A program made the translations under genes and the position numbers. This document shows, piece by piece, positions 1 through 12,931 of a stretch of 64,000 nt of DNA. Each line of letters begins with the position of its first letter. Within the stretch, counting starts at the first letter, position 1. This DNA is from Rhizomys pruinosus (Eukaryota; Chordata; Mammalia; Rodentia; Spalacidae). The notes under the pieces are model-generated. The model was not told where the DNA came from and searched no databases. It saw only the letters and a program-made list of their open reading frames with translations. The DNA lies in contig VZQC01011939.1 in NCBI GenBank assembly GCA_009823505.1, positions 3,310,411-3,374,410 on the forward strand. Reading direction: 5' to 3'.

Positions 1-1899
1 AACAAGTGGAATGAGATTGCATTAGGCCTATTATCTCGTGTACTCTGTTTTCATCACTGAAGAAAAGCCTAGGCCATAGCACTTCGTGCATGCTGTTTGC
101 ATCTTAAGGGCACATCACCTTACATTCTCATTAAGTTTCCTGGTTTGTCTCAAAGTACTCGAACAGTCATGAAATAGGATATAATTATATTTTATAATTA
201 AGCAAAAATTGGTTGGCACAGAGAAGGATTTTTATCATGGACTGAACCCTAGGAAGGTCCCATTGAAGGTGTCCTCACTCCCAGGCCTCAGCTCACCTGC
301 ACCTCCAAGCCTTCCTTCCCCCCAAAGGCTTTCTTAGACACTGGGAAAGGTTAATTTTTAGGAAGATAAAAATCCACCATCTTCTGTCTCCCAACTGTGA
401 CCACAGCGTTCCTCAGGTGAAGCCTTGCATACTAAACATCTCATCTCTGTGCGACGCCACTCTCAGAGCGCATTGCTTTTTCTGCTGACTGCAGTAGAAC
501 GCTGGCTAATTCTGATTTTCACAGTCTGTCTGCATTTCAGCTTGCTTCCCTCATCAGGGACCTGTCCCAGGAAAGATACAGGAGGATAATTAGCTAATCA
601 ATATGGAGAACAGCGCCCTGAGGGGGGGCTGGGGAGTCCAGGGGCCTCTGTGCGACCTCTCACCACCTTCATTCTCTTCCTTCAAGACCACACCAGCCAC
701 CACCCCTGCCCCCAACATATCAGTATACATGTGCAACTGGGGGCTCCAGGCATCACCCTGCTTGAAAGAAAGCACAGGGCAGGAAATCTTATAATTAGAA
801 AAATGCTTCTGTGAGGAGGAATTCACACAACATGGTCTTTGTCCAACACGTTCTTTTAAGAAAAGGAATTACTGTGCAGTGGAAAGGGCTGGTAAAGATG
901 GCTTTGTGGACAGGGCTCCTCCAGTTTCTTCAGGGAGGGCTGTCTTACTCTCCTCTAACAAAAGCAACCCCTCCCGCATTGCCTCCACACCCGTGTTTTC
1001 ATTCTGCCCTGCCTGGAGCAACTCTAGATGCTATAAGAGAAGATTCATCACCACTCAGTTTGCCTAAACAATCCACTCCTCAGAATGAGCTTGCAAGGAT
1101 ACCACACCCACAGCTGATAACTGATGAGGGATGTGGGAAGGCAAGGAAGCCCTAACATAAGGGGCATCCACACTGATTCACTCCAGGAATCATCCTACAG
1201 TGCTCGCTGTGGAAGGCATGCATGGGATGGCAGAGAAAGAAAGGAAAGGACTTCACAATGGTGACTCCAGCACTTTAATAGGAGTGAAGAATTCAAAGAA
1301 ATGGCAAGAGATAAAAAAGAGGCAGTAGTCTGATGACACACTGGGCTGTTCTGTCTACAAGGAAATGCAATGTGAACTCAAAAGGTTATGCATACGTGTA
1401 TGTATAAATCGTGCATGTATGCATATGTGTATGTATACAATGTGCATGTATGTTTATGCATTTAAAGGGTTATTCTTTTGGTGGATGGAATATGCAAATA
1501 AACCAAAACTTATATGCATTATCTATCCAATGAAGCCACATTTATCATCATAGGAATCCCAAAAGACCTTTATCATAAAACACACCACCTTTGCTAATAA
1601 AAATTCTATGACCACAGAGCAATAACTCACCTTTAGAAGAAGAAAATTTTTATTTAATAAAAGTGGAATTACACAGTCATTCTGCATTTTTCACTATGGA
1701 TTTTGAAAAGAAAATCTTTCATGCAAAAGACTAGCCTGTGATTTGTCCACTTTATAATAAATATCCCTTTGATTAATTAAATATGAACTCGATCTGAAAT
1801 GGGTCACTCTACTGTTGTTCAGCTTAGCAGAGAGTGACAAAGAGAAGAGGACTCTGTGATAAGAAAGAAACATCAACAGAGCCTCCACTCATGGAGAAG

Positions 1900-2260
1900 A
1901 ATGTCCTCCCGAGGAGCCGTGGTTTCTAATTAGCATGACTCAAATCAGGTAATTTCTACCCAGTTCTCCCGTTTAATCAGTGTGAGGACCAAACAGAACA
2001 CTGCCAGGAAAGGTGCTCATAGGGAGCAGGCAGTGTCAGGATGGCTTTGCTTTATACATAACTGCAATGTTCAAAGACCCTTGTAATTAAATACTTAATT
2101 CTCATGTTTTAAATAATGTTCATTCCACAATTGGCAGGCTCCTTTTGTAATAATCTGACGATTTGTATAAATGTGTTTTACCCCAAACAAAGTATCTCAA
2201 TTAGCACATTTCAAATTATAGTCAAGGGAGAAAATGCTTCCCAGGTGAATGCAGTGGTAC
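1900..2260. promoter_or_regulatory. Candidate conserved non-coding element
   Basis: Repeat-free AT-rich block with several homeodomain-type cores (CTAATTAG, TGTAATTAAA, CAATTAG) and a Sox-like CCACAATTGG, bracketed by ordinary intron. This is inference from texture only; no alignment was possible. Confidence 0.25.
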
Positions 2261-4355
2261 CCTAACGGTACAAATAACCGGAGACTTCATACCCGGTCCT
2301 GAGGCTGATGCCAGCTCAGGCTTTGTCCCTATGCTTGCCTTGCTGCCCTGACTTGCTCGACCTGGATGCCATCTGCTCCCCTAATGTGTGTCCAGGCTGT
2401 GCCTGGCACAAGCTGTTCTACTCCTATGGTTCTCTCTTCCCGCTTCTCTTTTACCTGAGGTCCCTGCCTGTGCCTGGGTCCATCCAATCTTAGAAGAGTC
2501 TGCTGTGGCTGCTTCATCCTGCCATGGGGTTATGATGTCACCAGGGGACATGGAGACCGATGCACCTCAGCATGGTGCTCAAGTGCTAGAAAGCTGTGGC
2601 TCCTGCCTACTGTGCAGAAACCCTGCACTCACTGTACTTCCCATAAGCATGGTGGGGCTATCTTGGGACAAGTCTACATTTGTTGAGAGAGACTTGGACA
2701 CTGACTTTCACAGAGTGATAAAAATAAGGTGTGCTTGGTGATGATGTGAATATAGAAAGGTGATAGGTTTCTGCCTTTTGAAACCTTATTTTTATAAAGT
2801 AAGCACAACTAAGAGTCTGTCATGAAGAATAACTGTTCTGCTATCAAAGCTCTACAGTTCCTTTGATCTGAAATCTTGCTGGAGATTCCTGACCCTGGCA
2901 GGCTATGAAATACCTAGAATGTAATCCACTGTTATATCATGTATAATACTGGCTAAACAATGTCTTGGAACACCAGCTCACAGGATCCTCAGTAGAGGCT
3001 TCTACCCACCACACAAAGGGTTCTGAGGACTTTTCCTGGAACCACTGGTAGGCAGAGACTTGAAAATCAAACAAGCCATTGGTAGCTCCTCCAGAGCATG
3101 CAAACAAGCAGAACCATGGAAAATGACTCTCCATAAGAGCAGCTCCTGGGACTGGGATGAACATGAGAGGCTGTATGAAAGGGAATGAAGGTCCCCACTT
3201 TCTACCAAAGACATGCAGCAAGTACACAGTTGCCTCTGTGGGGGCACACTGGCACAGTTATAGATTTGAACAGCACAATTGTCTCCCTGGGAGCACATTA
3301 TCCAGTCTTATAGCAGGTCATATGCTGAGCTCCTCCTCAGCAGTTCAATGGGCCCTCTAAGTCACCTAACAGGTAGAAGGTGCTTGCTTACTTGGGGAAC
3401 TGATGGTTGCTGTGAGTCCCGGAAACAGCACCTGGTGGCTGACTATATCTGGGACTGCTCTGCTTCCTTCTCAGGGGGATCTGCTTCCTTACCTGGTCAC
3501 ACTCAGCATGTGCTAGATGCCTAAGTATATGTGTAGTCAATAATTGGGACTCTGGGCTCTACAATGTCATTACACAGTTCTCTGTCACATATCTGCTGGT
3601 TATGCTCAGTTGCTCAAATTAGTCTAGCTAAAACTTCTTAGTTCTGATTTGCTCTCTGGCTCATTATACAAGCACGATCTAAGTGCTAAAGTCAGAACAA
3701 CCCAAGCCAGTGTAGTGACATTCTTGTGTGTCTCAGTGAGACTTCTGAGCACTTCTCAAAACATGTCACTTTTGTTCTGTATTTAAAATATAGGTTAACT
3801 AAACTATGACCCTAAACTAATAAGAATGAGAAGATTCTAGAAAGCAGAGAGAAGATTCTGAATTTGGGCACACAAAATAGTCATAACCCTAAACAATTAA
3901 TGTCTACTGACTTCTAAGCCAGATGAGATTATGTAGGAGGAAGGTTTTAGAGCATCTCGATGCTATACCATGGCAAAGATGCAAATCATTCATAATACTA
4001 ACAATGAAGGGTGTCACTCAAAACTGCACACAGTTGGTGCCATGTCCTTAAATATTTTGATTAAATAGTTTCCTCTCCAAGTTTCCATGCATTTTATTAT
4101 ACAGGGCTACAAGTTAATTCTTAGCAGTCCATTAGTGACATGGCACATTTGTCCATAGTGCACTGGGCAGCATGAGCAGCACTATTGGCAGAAGCTATGA
4201 TGTAACTTGCTAAGGTTCTTCTCACAGCATTCTGTAATAGCCAAATGAAAAAACCTTGGGAGAATAATTGCTAATTTGTGAAATGTGTGTGCATATGTAT
4301 CTCTATATGTATATGCATATATGTGCAAATGCAAGCGGTAAGATTCTTGAGCCCT

Positions 4356-4532
4356 GGACTGGCGAGATGGCTCAGCTCTTGTATATTCCCAGTACCCACA
4401 TGGTGGCCAACAACTATCCATAACTCTAGTTCCAGAGAATCCAACAACCTCTTCTGACCTCCCCAGGCATTGCACAGCACCAGTGCACTTACGCATATGC
4501 AGGCAGTATACTCGTACACATGAGGTAAAAAA
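4356..4532 (+). repeat. B2-type SINE
   Basis: Starts at the tRNA-like head GGACTGGCGAGATGGCTCAG and ends in an A-rich tail. It has an internal deletion in the A/B-box region (the GGTTCGAATCC stretch is lost). Imperfect target duplications flank it: AGATTCTTGAGCCCT (4341-4355) and AGAATCTTAAGCCCT (4533-4547). Old copy. Confidence 0.8.
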
Positions 4533-4547
4533 AGAATCTTAAGCCCT

Positions 4548-5627
4548 TATAACAGTGTAGGACTCTCTCATAAAGTTCAGACTCCCCTAATACAAATGGC
4601 CATGGCTTCAGAATGAGGTTCATTCATCTACGCCTGCCCATAGGAGTAGCAACGTCTGAGTCTCTTGCATCGTCTATCTAAATAGGTTCCCTCTCTTGGC
4701 CAAGACAATGGCTTTGTGTCCAGAAGTTAGTGCTTTGGAAATTCAACTTTTGAAGAGGTTTTTGAGGCCAAGGGACAAGGTTTGAAAAAAACATTGTCTT
4801 GATGCTTTTATCATTTTTGGCATTTCTATGAGGTGAACCCTAAATCAGAGAAGGATCTACCGAGGATCACAAGAAAACCACCACTTTTTTCTAGAAAAAA
4901 AAGTGATGTTGAGCAGAAGGGTCATTTCAAAGTCATAATGTTGAGTCTTGTGCTGATAGAAGATTGGATCAGTGCTGAGATGTCTGGAGTGTGTTGCGGC
5001 ATCACCTCATTCCCTGGACAGTGAGCCTACTCTTTGCTTGTAAGACTCAGTGTTCTGCTTCTCACCAGAAATGTGGTCCTCAAATATAGAAGCATTAAAC
5101 CAATCCAATAACCATCTTTCCATAGCACCTCTTTTTATCTCAGCCACATGACAGTCACTAGAGTAAGGCTTTGACAGGCCACAGAACCCATTTCTCCAGG
5201 TCACACACTGGTGGCTATCTTTAGGTACCTTCCCTGTGGAACGTGTGGGATAAGACCATGCTAACAGCACTGCTTAGGTCAGTAACAGTACCTCTTGAAT
5301 AGAACATAATGTAAACTTAAAGACCAGACACACTAAATTAGTTCTCTTGCTACATTTTTCTTCAAATAAATCAAACACATTCATCATAAATATCTAAACA
5401 AATTGCTGTGATGACCAATCTAAATAATGCGATGGACATCTAAAGGCCAGAAGAGAACTTGAAGGAATTCTTTAAGACAAAGTTCACACCAGAAGCTTAT
5501 CCATTCAGTATTGAATGAACAACTTACTCACACAATTGTTAGTGCCAAGGATATTAGTACCAGGAGGTTCATGTAGAAAACCGACCCCAAATCATGACCC
5601 AAGCTTTGTTAGTATTGTAAAAATTAC
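4548..5627. other. Intronic stretch, nothing recognised
   Basis: No repeat family, motif cluster or credible coding frame recognised. Confidence 0.5.
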
Positions 5628-5995
5628 CATTTTCTTCCTCCTCTTCTTCCTCTTCCTCCTCTTCCTCTTCTTCCTCCTCCTCCTCTTCTACATCATCTCC
5701 ATCTTCATCATCATCATCGTCATCATCTTCCTCTTCTATTTCTTCCTCTTCTTCCCGGTCTACCTCCTCATCCTCATCATCCTCATCCCCTTGGTCATCA
5801 TTGTCCTCAGAGAACTCATCGTCGTCGTCGTCTTCATCCTTGTCATCCATATCTTCGGTCCCGTCGTCGCTCTCGTAGCATTCATCTACCGAGGAGCTGT
5901 CTGCTTTCACTGCAAATGGTTTTCTCTTGGGAGCAGGTTCTTGCGGCTGTTTATCTTGCGTTTTCCTTTTTTTAGCCAAGGGACAACCATATACA
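5628..5995 (-). CDS. Myt1l: MYT1L coding exon D (end of zinc finger 1, basic clusters, acidic domain)
   Basis: Minus-strand 368-nt exon covering residues 52-173 plus one base. Acceptor TTTTTTTATCAG|TGTATATGG and donor GAAAATG|GTAATT. It starts [13 protein letters not shown], supplying Cys55, the fifth ligand of zinc finger 1, then two basic clusters (KKRK, PKRK) that could serve nuclear import, then [17 protein letters not shown] acidic sequence. The second half is almost wholly Asp/Glu and ends in 19 consecutive Glu codons (5632-5688), a mix of GAA and GAG. The order matches MYT1L, not MYT1, which carries its poly-Glu tract much farther from finger 1. The frame is open throughout. The following exon (expected to continue Asn-Glu-Asp-His) is not in the window. 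Exon D is 31,736 nt downstream of exon C. Confidence 0.97.
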
Positions 5996-6966
5996 CTGAT
6001 AAAAAAATAGAGAAAGAACAATTTATGTTACTGCCTGAAGATCAGAATGATAGATCGCTGTAGATGTTTGGGGTTGGGCATAAATGTCACCATGCAATTG
6101 CAGAGTACTCGTGTTCTCTCATACACAGTTCTGCTAATGAAAAGGAATGACAAGGAAATACAGCTTACGTTTGTCTAATTACCATTAGCATGTAGCCTGA
6201 GTTCTCTAGCTTACCATGACCATGATGGCAAACAGCATGGAGATCCTATAATGTTCACAGGCTTGCTATGAAATATTCTCTTCAGATACACACAGCCTAG
6301 ATTCAACTTAGTAAATATTTTACCAGATCTCTATTACAATTGACATGTATGCAAAACAAGATTTATTTTGTAGACACTGTATTAACATATGATTGTTTAT
6401 GTAAAATTTTAAAAAGTGCATGCTCTGGAAAACTCTTGGACATATTTAGATCTGTTTATTTTGAAGATATAATGATACTTTTAGATATGAAAACCTAGGA
6501 TGCAGACAAACCATGTTGAGGTTGATGACAGGGACTGCCTCATTTGAAGGAGAATGGTCACTGTCAGTCTTGGTTAATGTCAGTTCCAGCCCCAGATCCC
6601 AGAGAATGACTATGGGATACAGGGAGTCACCACTAAATCAGGCTGATGTTGGGTCAGACCCTCAAAGCTGAGTTTGAAGGCATTCTCTGAAAAGGATGAT
6701 TTGCCAAGCTATGTTGCTTGTTTAGTTCTTCCATGGAAATCCTGTATGTACCACAAGGAATAAGGAAGAGAAGAAACTGAGGCAAAAATGTGGGAAGTAC
6801 TGCATGTATCTAGGATGCTGAGGAACTCCTTTACTCCCTGGTCAGCTCTGTATGGGATTCCTGAAGGTTTAGGTTGCCCTGGGCCCTGGAATGCTGACAT
6901 GATCATGGGTTCTGAGCCATCCAGTGTCTTCCTGCAGAGATCCTGTGCTATGCAGTAGATGCCGAT

Positions 6967-7410
6967 CTCATCCACCTGTGCCCCTTTTCTAAGCCTAGGG
7001 AAGAATCTGTGGAAGAGGGGGCGCGGTAGAATGTAAGGGCTGTGATTGGGGTGAATGGTGAAACTACAACAATATAGACTGGCCACTCATTTGATCAACT
7101 TGATTGAACATACAAGCCCCCCCCTGCTGGATGGTGGGACCCATGAGTTGTGTGGGTTTGGGCACAGCTGCTTGCAAATTGGTTTTACAAGAAGGATGCT
7201 TGTACTCACAAATTATCACTTATTGTTAAAAAAAATGAAAACAAAACAAAAAGAACAGAAAGATGCAGAAAAGTTACAGCAGAATGCGTGATCTGGGATG
7301 GGTAGGGGTGGGGTGGGGGGAAGGGAAGGGGATATACGCCTGAACTGAATTGGAAAATGATGTATGAAATACACAAAGTATCAATAAAAAAATTAATTAA
7401 TTAAAAAAAA
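6967..7410 (+). mobile_element. Retroposon 3' module, copy 1 (LINE-1 3'UTR-like)
   Basis: Begins CTCATCCACCTGTGCCCC and matches copies at 33.85-34.26 kb and 46.37-46.78 kb through GGAAGAGGGGGCG, TTTGATCAACTTGATTGAAC, a G-rich polypurine tract (about 7293-7332) and a CAATAAAA-type A-rich tail. The G-rich tract before an A tail resembles rodent LINE-1 3'UTRs. The sequence upstream (about 6709-6966) does not match the other copies, and no target duplication was found. Confidence 0.7.
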
Positions 7411-7959
7411 GGGATGGGTCCTTGATCCAGAGCTACAGGGCCCAGTGGGAACTTGAATGTGTCCATGGTGTCATTTCTAATCTCTCACTCTTATTTACCA
7501 AGAACTCCAAACACCTGAACATCATGGTACTGAACCAGTATGGGAAAATGAACAGAAAAAGGATGGTGAATTTCTCATATAGTATGTGCAAGACACTATG
7601 TCATGAGAGAGACAGATGCCAGGAAGACCTCCTGTAGGATTCTTGTCTTTCTTGAAGGGAGTTACTGATGCTTCCAGATTTGCATGTTGAAAAAGTCATG
7701 CTGAACTTCCACGATGATGAACTAGGGAGGGGCTAGAGATGGCTGCAGAGGACTGGCTGTGTGGCATCAAGCCAGTAGAATGGGTCCAGACCCTGAGGAC
7801 TGAAGGGAGGTAGCAGCCTGAGGTCTGAAGGAGCCTCCTCTGCATACTCAGACCTCAGGGTAGTGACAGGCACCCACTTCCCAAAAAGAGAGGTGATGGT
7901 GGGTGGGTGCTGACGTAAGGATGCAGTGTGTTGGAACCTAGCAAGTGAAACTTGCTCAT
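7411..7959. other. Intronic stretch, nothing recognised
   Basis: No repeat or coding signal identified. Confidence 0.45.
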
Positions 7960-8130
7960 GGAAGTTCTGGTCACTTAAGTGACCTTGGACAGACATTCAA
8001 CTTTGTGCCTCAGTGCATCTGGGTCATCAGACAAAACTGAGAAAAGTGTTCATCTCACATGGATTTCCTAAGCATGAAATGAAAGCAAAATACAAGGAAG
8101 TGGGTCCAGGCCTTGGCATGCGCTAGGTTC
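7960..8130 (+). repeat. MIR-like SINE relic
   Basis: Contains GTGACCTTGGACAGACATTC, then CTCAGTGCATCTGGGTCATC, the decayed MIR order 'tgaccttgggcaagtcac...cctcagtttcctcatctg'. Heavily diverged. Confidence 0.5.
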
Positions 8131-8409
8131 TCTGTGACAGTGGCTGTTACAGAATGGTATCAAATGATGACTGCCATTCTCAGCGTCACCCAGGTGCTCA
8201 ATTCCCTAGCAAAATGCTGCCTCTCACCGATTTGGGGACTGAGTATTGCATTGATGGTTTCTATGTTGACACCTCAAGGACAGTTTAGACAGATGGCAAA
8301 ATTTAGTGATATTCAAGAAACTATTTCTTTTTTTTTTTTTAAAGGAATGCCTCTAAACTCCTTGTGTTTTTTGAAATATTTTTAAAATTTTTATTTATTT
8401 ATTTATTTT

Positions 8410-8653
8410 AATTTTTTAATTTTTATTTATTTCTGTATGTGTATGAATGTACTGTCTGCATGCAAGTTTGTGCACCCGTGTCGTGCAATGCCGCGGAGGT
8501 CAGAAGAGGTTGTCGGATTCCCCTGGAACTGGAGTTCTCCTGGAATTGGAGTTTCAGACGGTTCTCAGCCGCCATGTGGGTGCTGGGGATCAAACCTGGG
8601 TCCTCTGTAAGAGCGGTCGGCACTCTTAACCGCTAGGCCATCTCTCCAGCCCC
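8410..8653 (-). repeat. B2-type SINE (cluster member 1)
   Basis: On the plus strand: A-tail complement, then ATGTGTATGAATGTACTGTC, then GGTCCTCTGTAAGAGCGG and terminal GCCATCTCTCCAGCCCC, the complement of the tRNA-like head. A small internal duplication (TCTCCTGGAATTGGAG) distinguishes it from the neighbour. It sits in the A tail of the next SINE, bounded by AATTTTTATTTATT copies. Confidence 0.92.
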
Positions 8654-8659
8654 AATTTT

Positions 8660-8868
8660 TATTTATTTTTTATGTGTATGAATGTACTGTCTGCATGTAG
8701 GTTTGTGCACCCGTGTCACGCAATGCCATGGAGGTCAGAAGAGGGTGTCGGATTCCCCGGAACTGGAGTTAAAGATGGTTCTCAGCCACCATGTGGGTGC
8801 TGGGGATCAAACCCCAGTCCTCTGCAAGAGCAGTTAGTGCTCTTAACCACTAGGCCATCTCTCCAGCC
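8660..8868 (-). repeat. B2-type SINE (cluster member 2)
   Basis: Same family and orientation as its neighbours. Its right edge touches CAAGAAACTATTTCT (8869-8883), which duplicates 8314-8328 on the far side of the cluster, so it was probably the first insertion. Confidence 0.92.
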
Positions 8869-8883
8869 CAAGAAACTATTTCT

Positions 8884-9146
8884 CTTTTTCTTTTTTTTTA
8901 ATTTTAATTTTAATTTATTTTTTTTATGTGTATGAATGTACTGTCTGCATGCAGGTCTGTGCACCCGTGTAGTGCAATGCCGCGGAGGTCAGAAGAGGGT
9001 GTCGGATTCCCCTGGAACTGGAGTTCTCCTGGATTTGGAGTTTCTCTCAGACTGTTCTTGGCCTCCATATGGGTGCTAGGGATCGAACCCGGGTCCTCTG
9101 TAAGAGCGGTCGGCGCTCTTAACTGCTAGGCCATCTCTCCAGCCCT
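8884..9146 (-). repeat. B2-type SINE (cluster member 3)
   Basis: Same family; carries the TCTCCTGGATTTGGAG internal duplication seen in member 1. Flanked by GAAACTATTTCT on both sides (within 8869-8883 and at 9147-9158). Confidence 0.92.
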
Positions 9147-9158
9147 GAAACTATTTCT

Positions 9159-12014
9159 TAATTGGTGCTTAGACCATTTTAATCTAATAAGGATGACATC
9201 ACTAATCTTGTGGCCTGATACATTCTAGCATGCTGCAATGCCGTGAGGCTGGGTGTTATTCCATCTTGCACTGCGACTAGGAGGAGCCCTCCTTCAGTCC
9301 AGTGCCACTCTTACCCCCTGTAAAATGAGGACAGTTGAGTGGTTTCTAGCCTCTGCAACTACGTGATGCAGGTGATTAATTCTGTTAATGTTACATCTCT
9401 GAGAAACATAGTTGGCAGAACAATAGCTGTTATCACAAGTAGACGAAACTGAAAGCGGTAGATGCTGCTCCACATATTATTTCAAATCTGAAGTTCAAAA
9501 AGTTTTCTGAGATTCTGTTCATGTGAACTTTCTCATGTCAGTAGGATCAGAGACCCCATCTCTATAAAAACAGTGTGCTATTGGGCCCTCTGGGCTCCCC
9601 ACCCACCCTGTGGTCAGTTAATACCTGAGATCCTGTCAGTCCTGAGTGGGACACATTCCACACCAGCCACCTGTCCACGCCTCTCTGATTGGATTGCTGA
9701 GCATCCTACAAGAGAGAAGCATGTTGCTTCTCCAGGATCTTAGCTCAATCCTCTTTCCTCCTCTGTCCTCTGCTGGCCAGAATGTTTCTGACACAGGCAT
9801 CTCTGCCCTGGAGCTCCATGCCCTGACACTCAAGGACCACTTCAGGCTCACTGGATAGCTGAGGCTGGCAGCCCTTGGCTTTGTGTCTTCCACAATTCTG
9901 TTCACCCGAATGGGCTGCTGGAAGCTTCTTCAGATGGCACTAGGGCTCCTGCCTCCCTTGCCTCCTCTCCCGCATTCTGCTGCCCCACCTAGCCAGACAA
10001 TGCTTCACAGCCCAGACCTTCTGTGCTCTGGCAAAACCCAGCAAGATTGGAGATGACTCTGCCCAAAGCTGCAAGTTGAATAATCAAAACTGGCTTTTCC
10101 TGGGATGGTTATGGGCTGCTAGAATTAGGAAAGATAGTGTGTCTGGCTAGAGGACCTGTGGGGCATTAGGTCTGGGGTGTGGGAGTTGAGAGTATCCATG
10201 TCTGAGTCCTCAGTATATGGGAGACAGAGTCGTCTGAGCTGTTCCTCTGCAGGTGGTAGCAGCCACACTGCAGCTGCTAATGAATAATTACATAACGCCA
10301 CGTGTTCGGATGCTTGTGTTCTCCCAAAGTTTCGGTACCATTAGCTGTCTTTGGCGAATGGGAAAGGCAGAAGCCAGTGGAAGAGAGGAGAGAAGATGAG
10401 GAAGAATACATAATAGGCGATCAGGACAGAGCAGCTGAGCATAAGTGTGGGAAGCCATGAAAGAGAAAAGGGATGAGTGGTGGGCCGAGGAGTCTGCCCG
10501 CTGCACTTGGGCACAGCCACAGCCAGCCAGGCTTTGCTCCTCAGGATGTGCAACAGAACGCAAGCTACTGATAGATGGTCAGAGTAGTAATGTAGAAATG
10601 GGACACTATAGCAGGATAAATGAGGCAGCCATGGAACTGCAGTTGGATCTTGGCAGTTGTGTCTCCCAACAGCCAGAATTCCTCTTTATGACCTAGTATC
10701 CTTGAAACTCTTGTTTAGGGTCTGCCTGATCTATCAGGACCTAAGGTGCCAAGGATTTTCCCAGTCATCAACATATGTACCAATGAAGGGTCTGCATCCT
10801 CAGAAGACCCAGGCATTATTATGATAGCACATTATTATGTGGTCTTTGCCTCCTTGAAGAAACACCCTAAAAGGGATATCTGTCCAGTTTGTTGTTACTT
10901 GGGAGGGAAAGGGGTCATCTTACCCCCATGAACGTGTTGATACTCATAAACAATAATAGCCTCTTACAAAAGTAACAAACCCAGACTCTCTCACTGCTCC
11001 CTATTCTTGGCTCACTTGAGATCACTTAGACTTCCTAGGTTGACCTCTGTCCTCTTTGGAACATACCAGCCATGTGTAGGCTCCTCTGCCTTCCAACTCA
11101 CTTCTTTTTGACCTGTTTTGTGCGACACTTGGGTTCAATTTGGCAACAGCACAATTCAGTGGCCTCGAGCTTCTCTGTCTCTTCATGCTCTGGAGTTTCT
11201 CCATCTCCCTCGAGGCACGACCTCATCCCAGCTACGTACAGGTTTCTTCTTGTCTCTTTTCTGCTTGGCCTGGTCTCACTTACAACCAGCTCCTGGTGTC
11301 CACTGTTAATGTGAAGAGCACCTCAGCCTATGTTAGACTCTAACTTAGGAACCTGCTCAGGTCAGCAGAGATCAAAGTGAAGCCCTAGAAAAGCCCCGAG
11401 GCATGTGTTTGGGGATATAGATCATGCCAACCTCATGTTCTATGTATGCCATGTCTGTTGATAGATGGAGCCTGGAAGGAGAAGTGATGTCTCATCTTTG
11501 CCTCTGTACCCGGTGGTGCTGTGAGCTTGGATTCTGTCAACCCATACAAGTCTCTACAAATAATAGCTCTAGGACGTTCTCAGATTGAGGAAACCAAGTA
11601 GAATTAGTGGTCAAGTGCTTGCAGCAGCCGCAACACTATCCAAGTGAGGTCCTCAGTTAATGACCTTAGCCTCTCTCCTCATAGCTCCACACCCAGAGGA
11701 GATCCAACTTCAACTTCTTGCTTAGAATACACCTTACGGCCTGCCCATTCTTCAATCCTTTTCATGAGTATAGTGTAGCTTGGCTAGCTGTTATACTTCC
11801 TGGAATGCTCCATGGAGCCCAACTGGTGGTAGATGCCCAGTGAATACTGCAGGACAACCCACTATTTCCACATTGATACAAGATGGGAGAGTGCACCATG
11901 TCCTAGTGGGGTTACCAGTCATATGTTGCCTTTATCCTCCTCCAGAGTGGGCAACAGTATCTTGTTGACATCTGTGCTAAGCTGCAGAATCCAAAACAAT
12001 AGCCACACAATATA
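9159..12014. other. Intronic stretch, nothing recognised
   Basis: Mostly repeat-free by eye. Short open frames on both strands overlap each other, lack family resemblance and lack matching splice signals. Confidence 0.5.
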
Positions 12015-12135
12015 TACAGCTATTTAGTTTTATGTTTCAGTAGCCACATTTCAAGTGTCCATGATCGACACTGAGCTAGTGGCTATCACATGTCAAGGGC
12101 TGAGAAACATTTCTGTCATCATACGAAGTGTATAC
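12015..12135 (+). mobile_element. MER5A-like DNA transposon relic
   Basis: Contains AGTAGCCACATTTCAAGTG, GCTAGTGGCTATCACATG and GAAACATTTCTGTCATC in the order of the MER5A (hAT-Charlie, non-autonomous) consensus. An ancient relic shared across placental mammals. Confidence 0.75.
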
Positions 12136-12931
12136 AAAGTGTTCCTGAGCAGTCTTTTGAGAGCCCAGAAGTCCCTCTGGAGTATGGCTCTTGCTCAGGG
12201 CATAGTAGGCTGTAAGGAAATGATGCTGCCTTGGAGATGAGTGTGCTCAGGAGCAGTGGTGGAGTTTGGAAGGAGGCTTGAGACTCTTGAACGGAGGCTT
12301 CGGAGGGTCCTCTTGTCCTGGCCTGTACAGAAATAATGTCAGGCAGGCCCTCGCACAGTCAGAGCCACCCAGCCTTAGGGACAGAAGGATGTTGTGACAT
12401 GTCTCAGTATGGACTGAATCTTCTCGCCAGGGCTTTGCACACACAAGATTTAAAGGCGCCCTTGGAAGCTGACTCCATTTATAGTGCGCTGACTCATTCT
12501 TCCTGTCCTCAGGTCCCTTCAGTTCACATAAAATGGAGTGTTTGAACACTGTAATGAACTTGCATTTATATTTTTGTTCTAGTAGAAATGTCAAGGAATT
12601 ATTAAATATGATTGCTTCTAATAATATTGTACTCAATAGTATTCCATTTACCAAAACAATTTCTTATAACTTTTCCATATTGTTTCCATAAAGTGGTCTT
12701 TAAGGCAGATACCAGGCATGACAGTATCTGCAACCTTATCTCAAGGAATTAGGCTAAATACTGGCCTTAAGATTCTATTCTAAAAAAAAAAAAAGATTCT
12801 ATTCTTTGTCCAGAGACAGAATAGAAAAGTCAAAAGGGAGAAAGGAAATAATGCTGAGTTAGAAATGGGAGTGTCTGTACACTTAACTTCTTTTTAAAAG
12901 TATTTATTTATTTTCTAAAAATATTTTATTA
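12136..12931. other. Intronic stretch, nothing recognised
   Basis: Unassigned. Contains a 15-bp direct duplication AAGATTCTATTCT on both sides of an A run at about 12768-12804. Confidence 0.45.

Larger units (their letters stand above)
1..5627 (-). other. Myt1l: MYT1L intron downstream of exon D (partial)
   Basis: Starts with the exon D donor GTAATT and runs off the left edge. The next large MYT1L exon is absent from all frames here. Apart from a candidate conserved element near 1.9-2.26 kb and one SINE at 4.36 kb I recognise nothing. A (TATG)n-like stretch lies at about 1385-1460. Confidence 0.8.

Noticed and set aside
5515..6063. 182-codon plus-strand frame rich in Leu/Ile/Phe
   Set aside because: It is the antisense of MYT1L exon D: acidic GA-rich codons read in reverse give hydrophobic residues.
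6709..7086. 125-codon minus-strand frame
   Set aside because: Its start lies inside the antisense of the retroposon 3' module and the peptide matches nothing recognised.
8410..9146. tRNA-like A and B boxes
   Set aside because: They belong to tRNA-derived SINE heads and are not functional tRNA genes; no cloverleaf with acceptor and anticodon arms is preserved.
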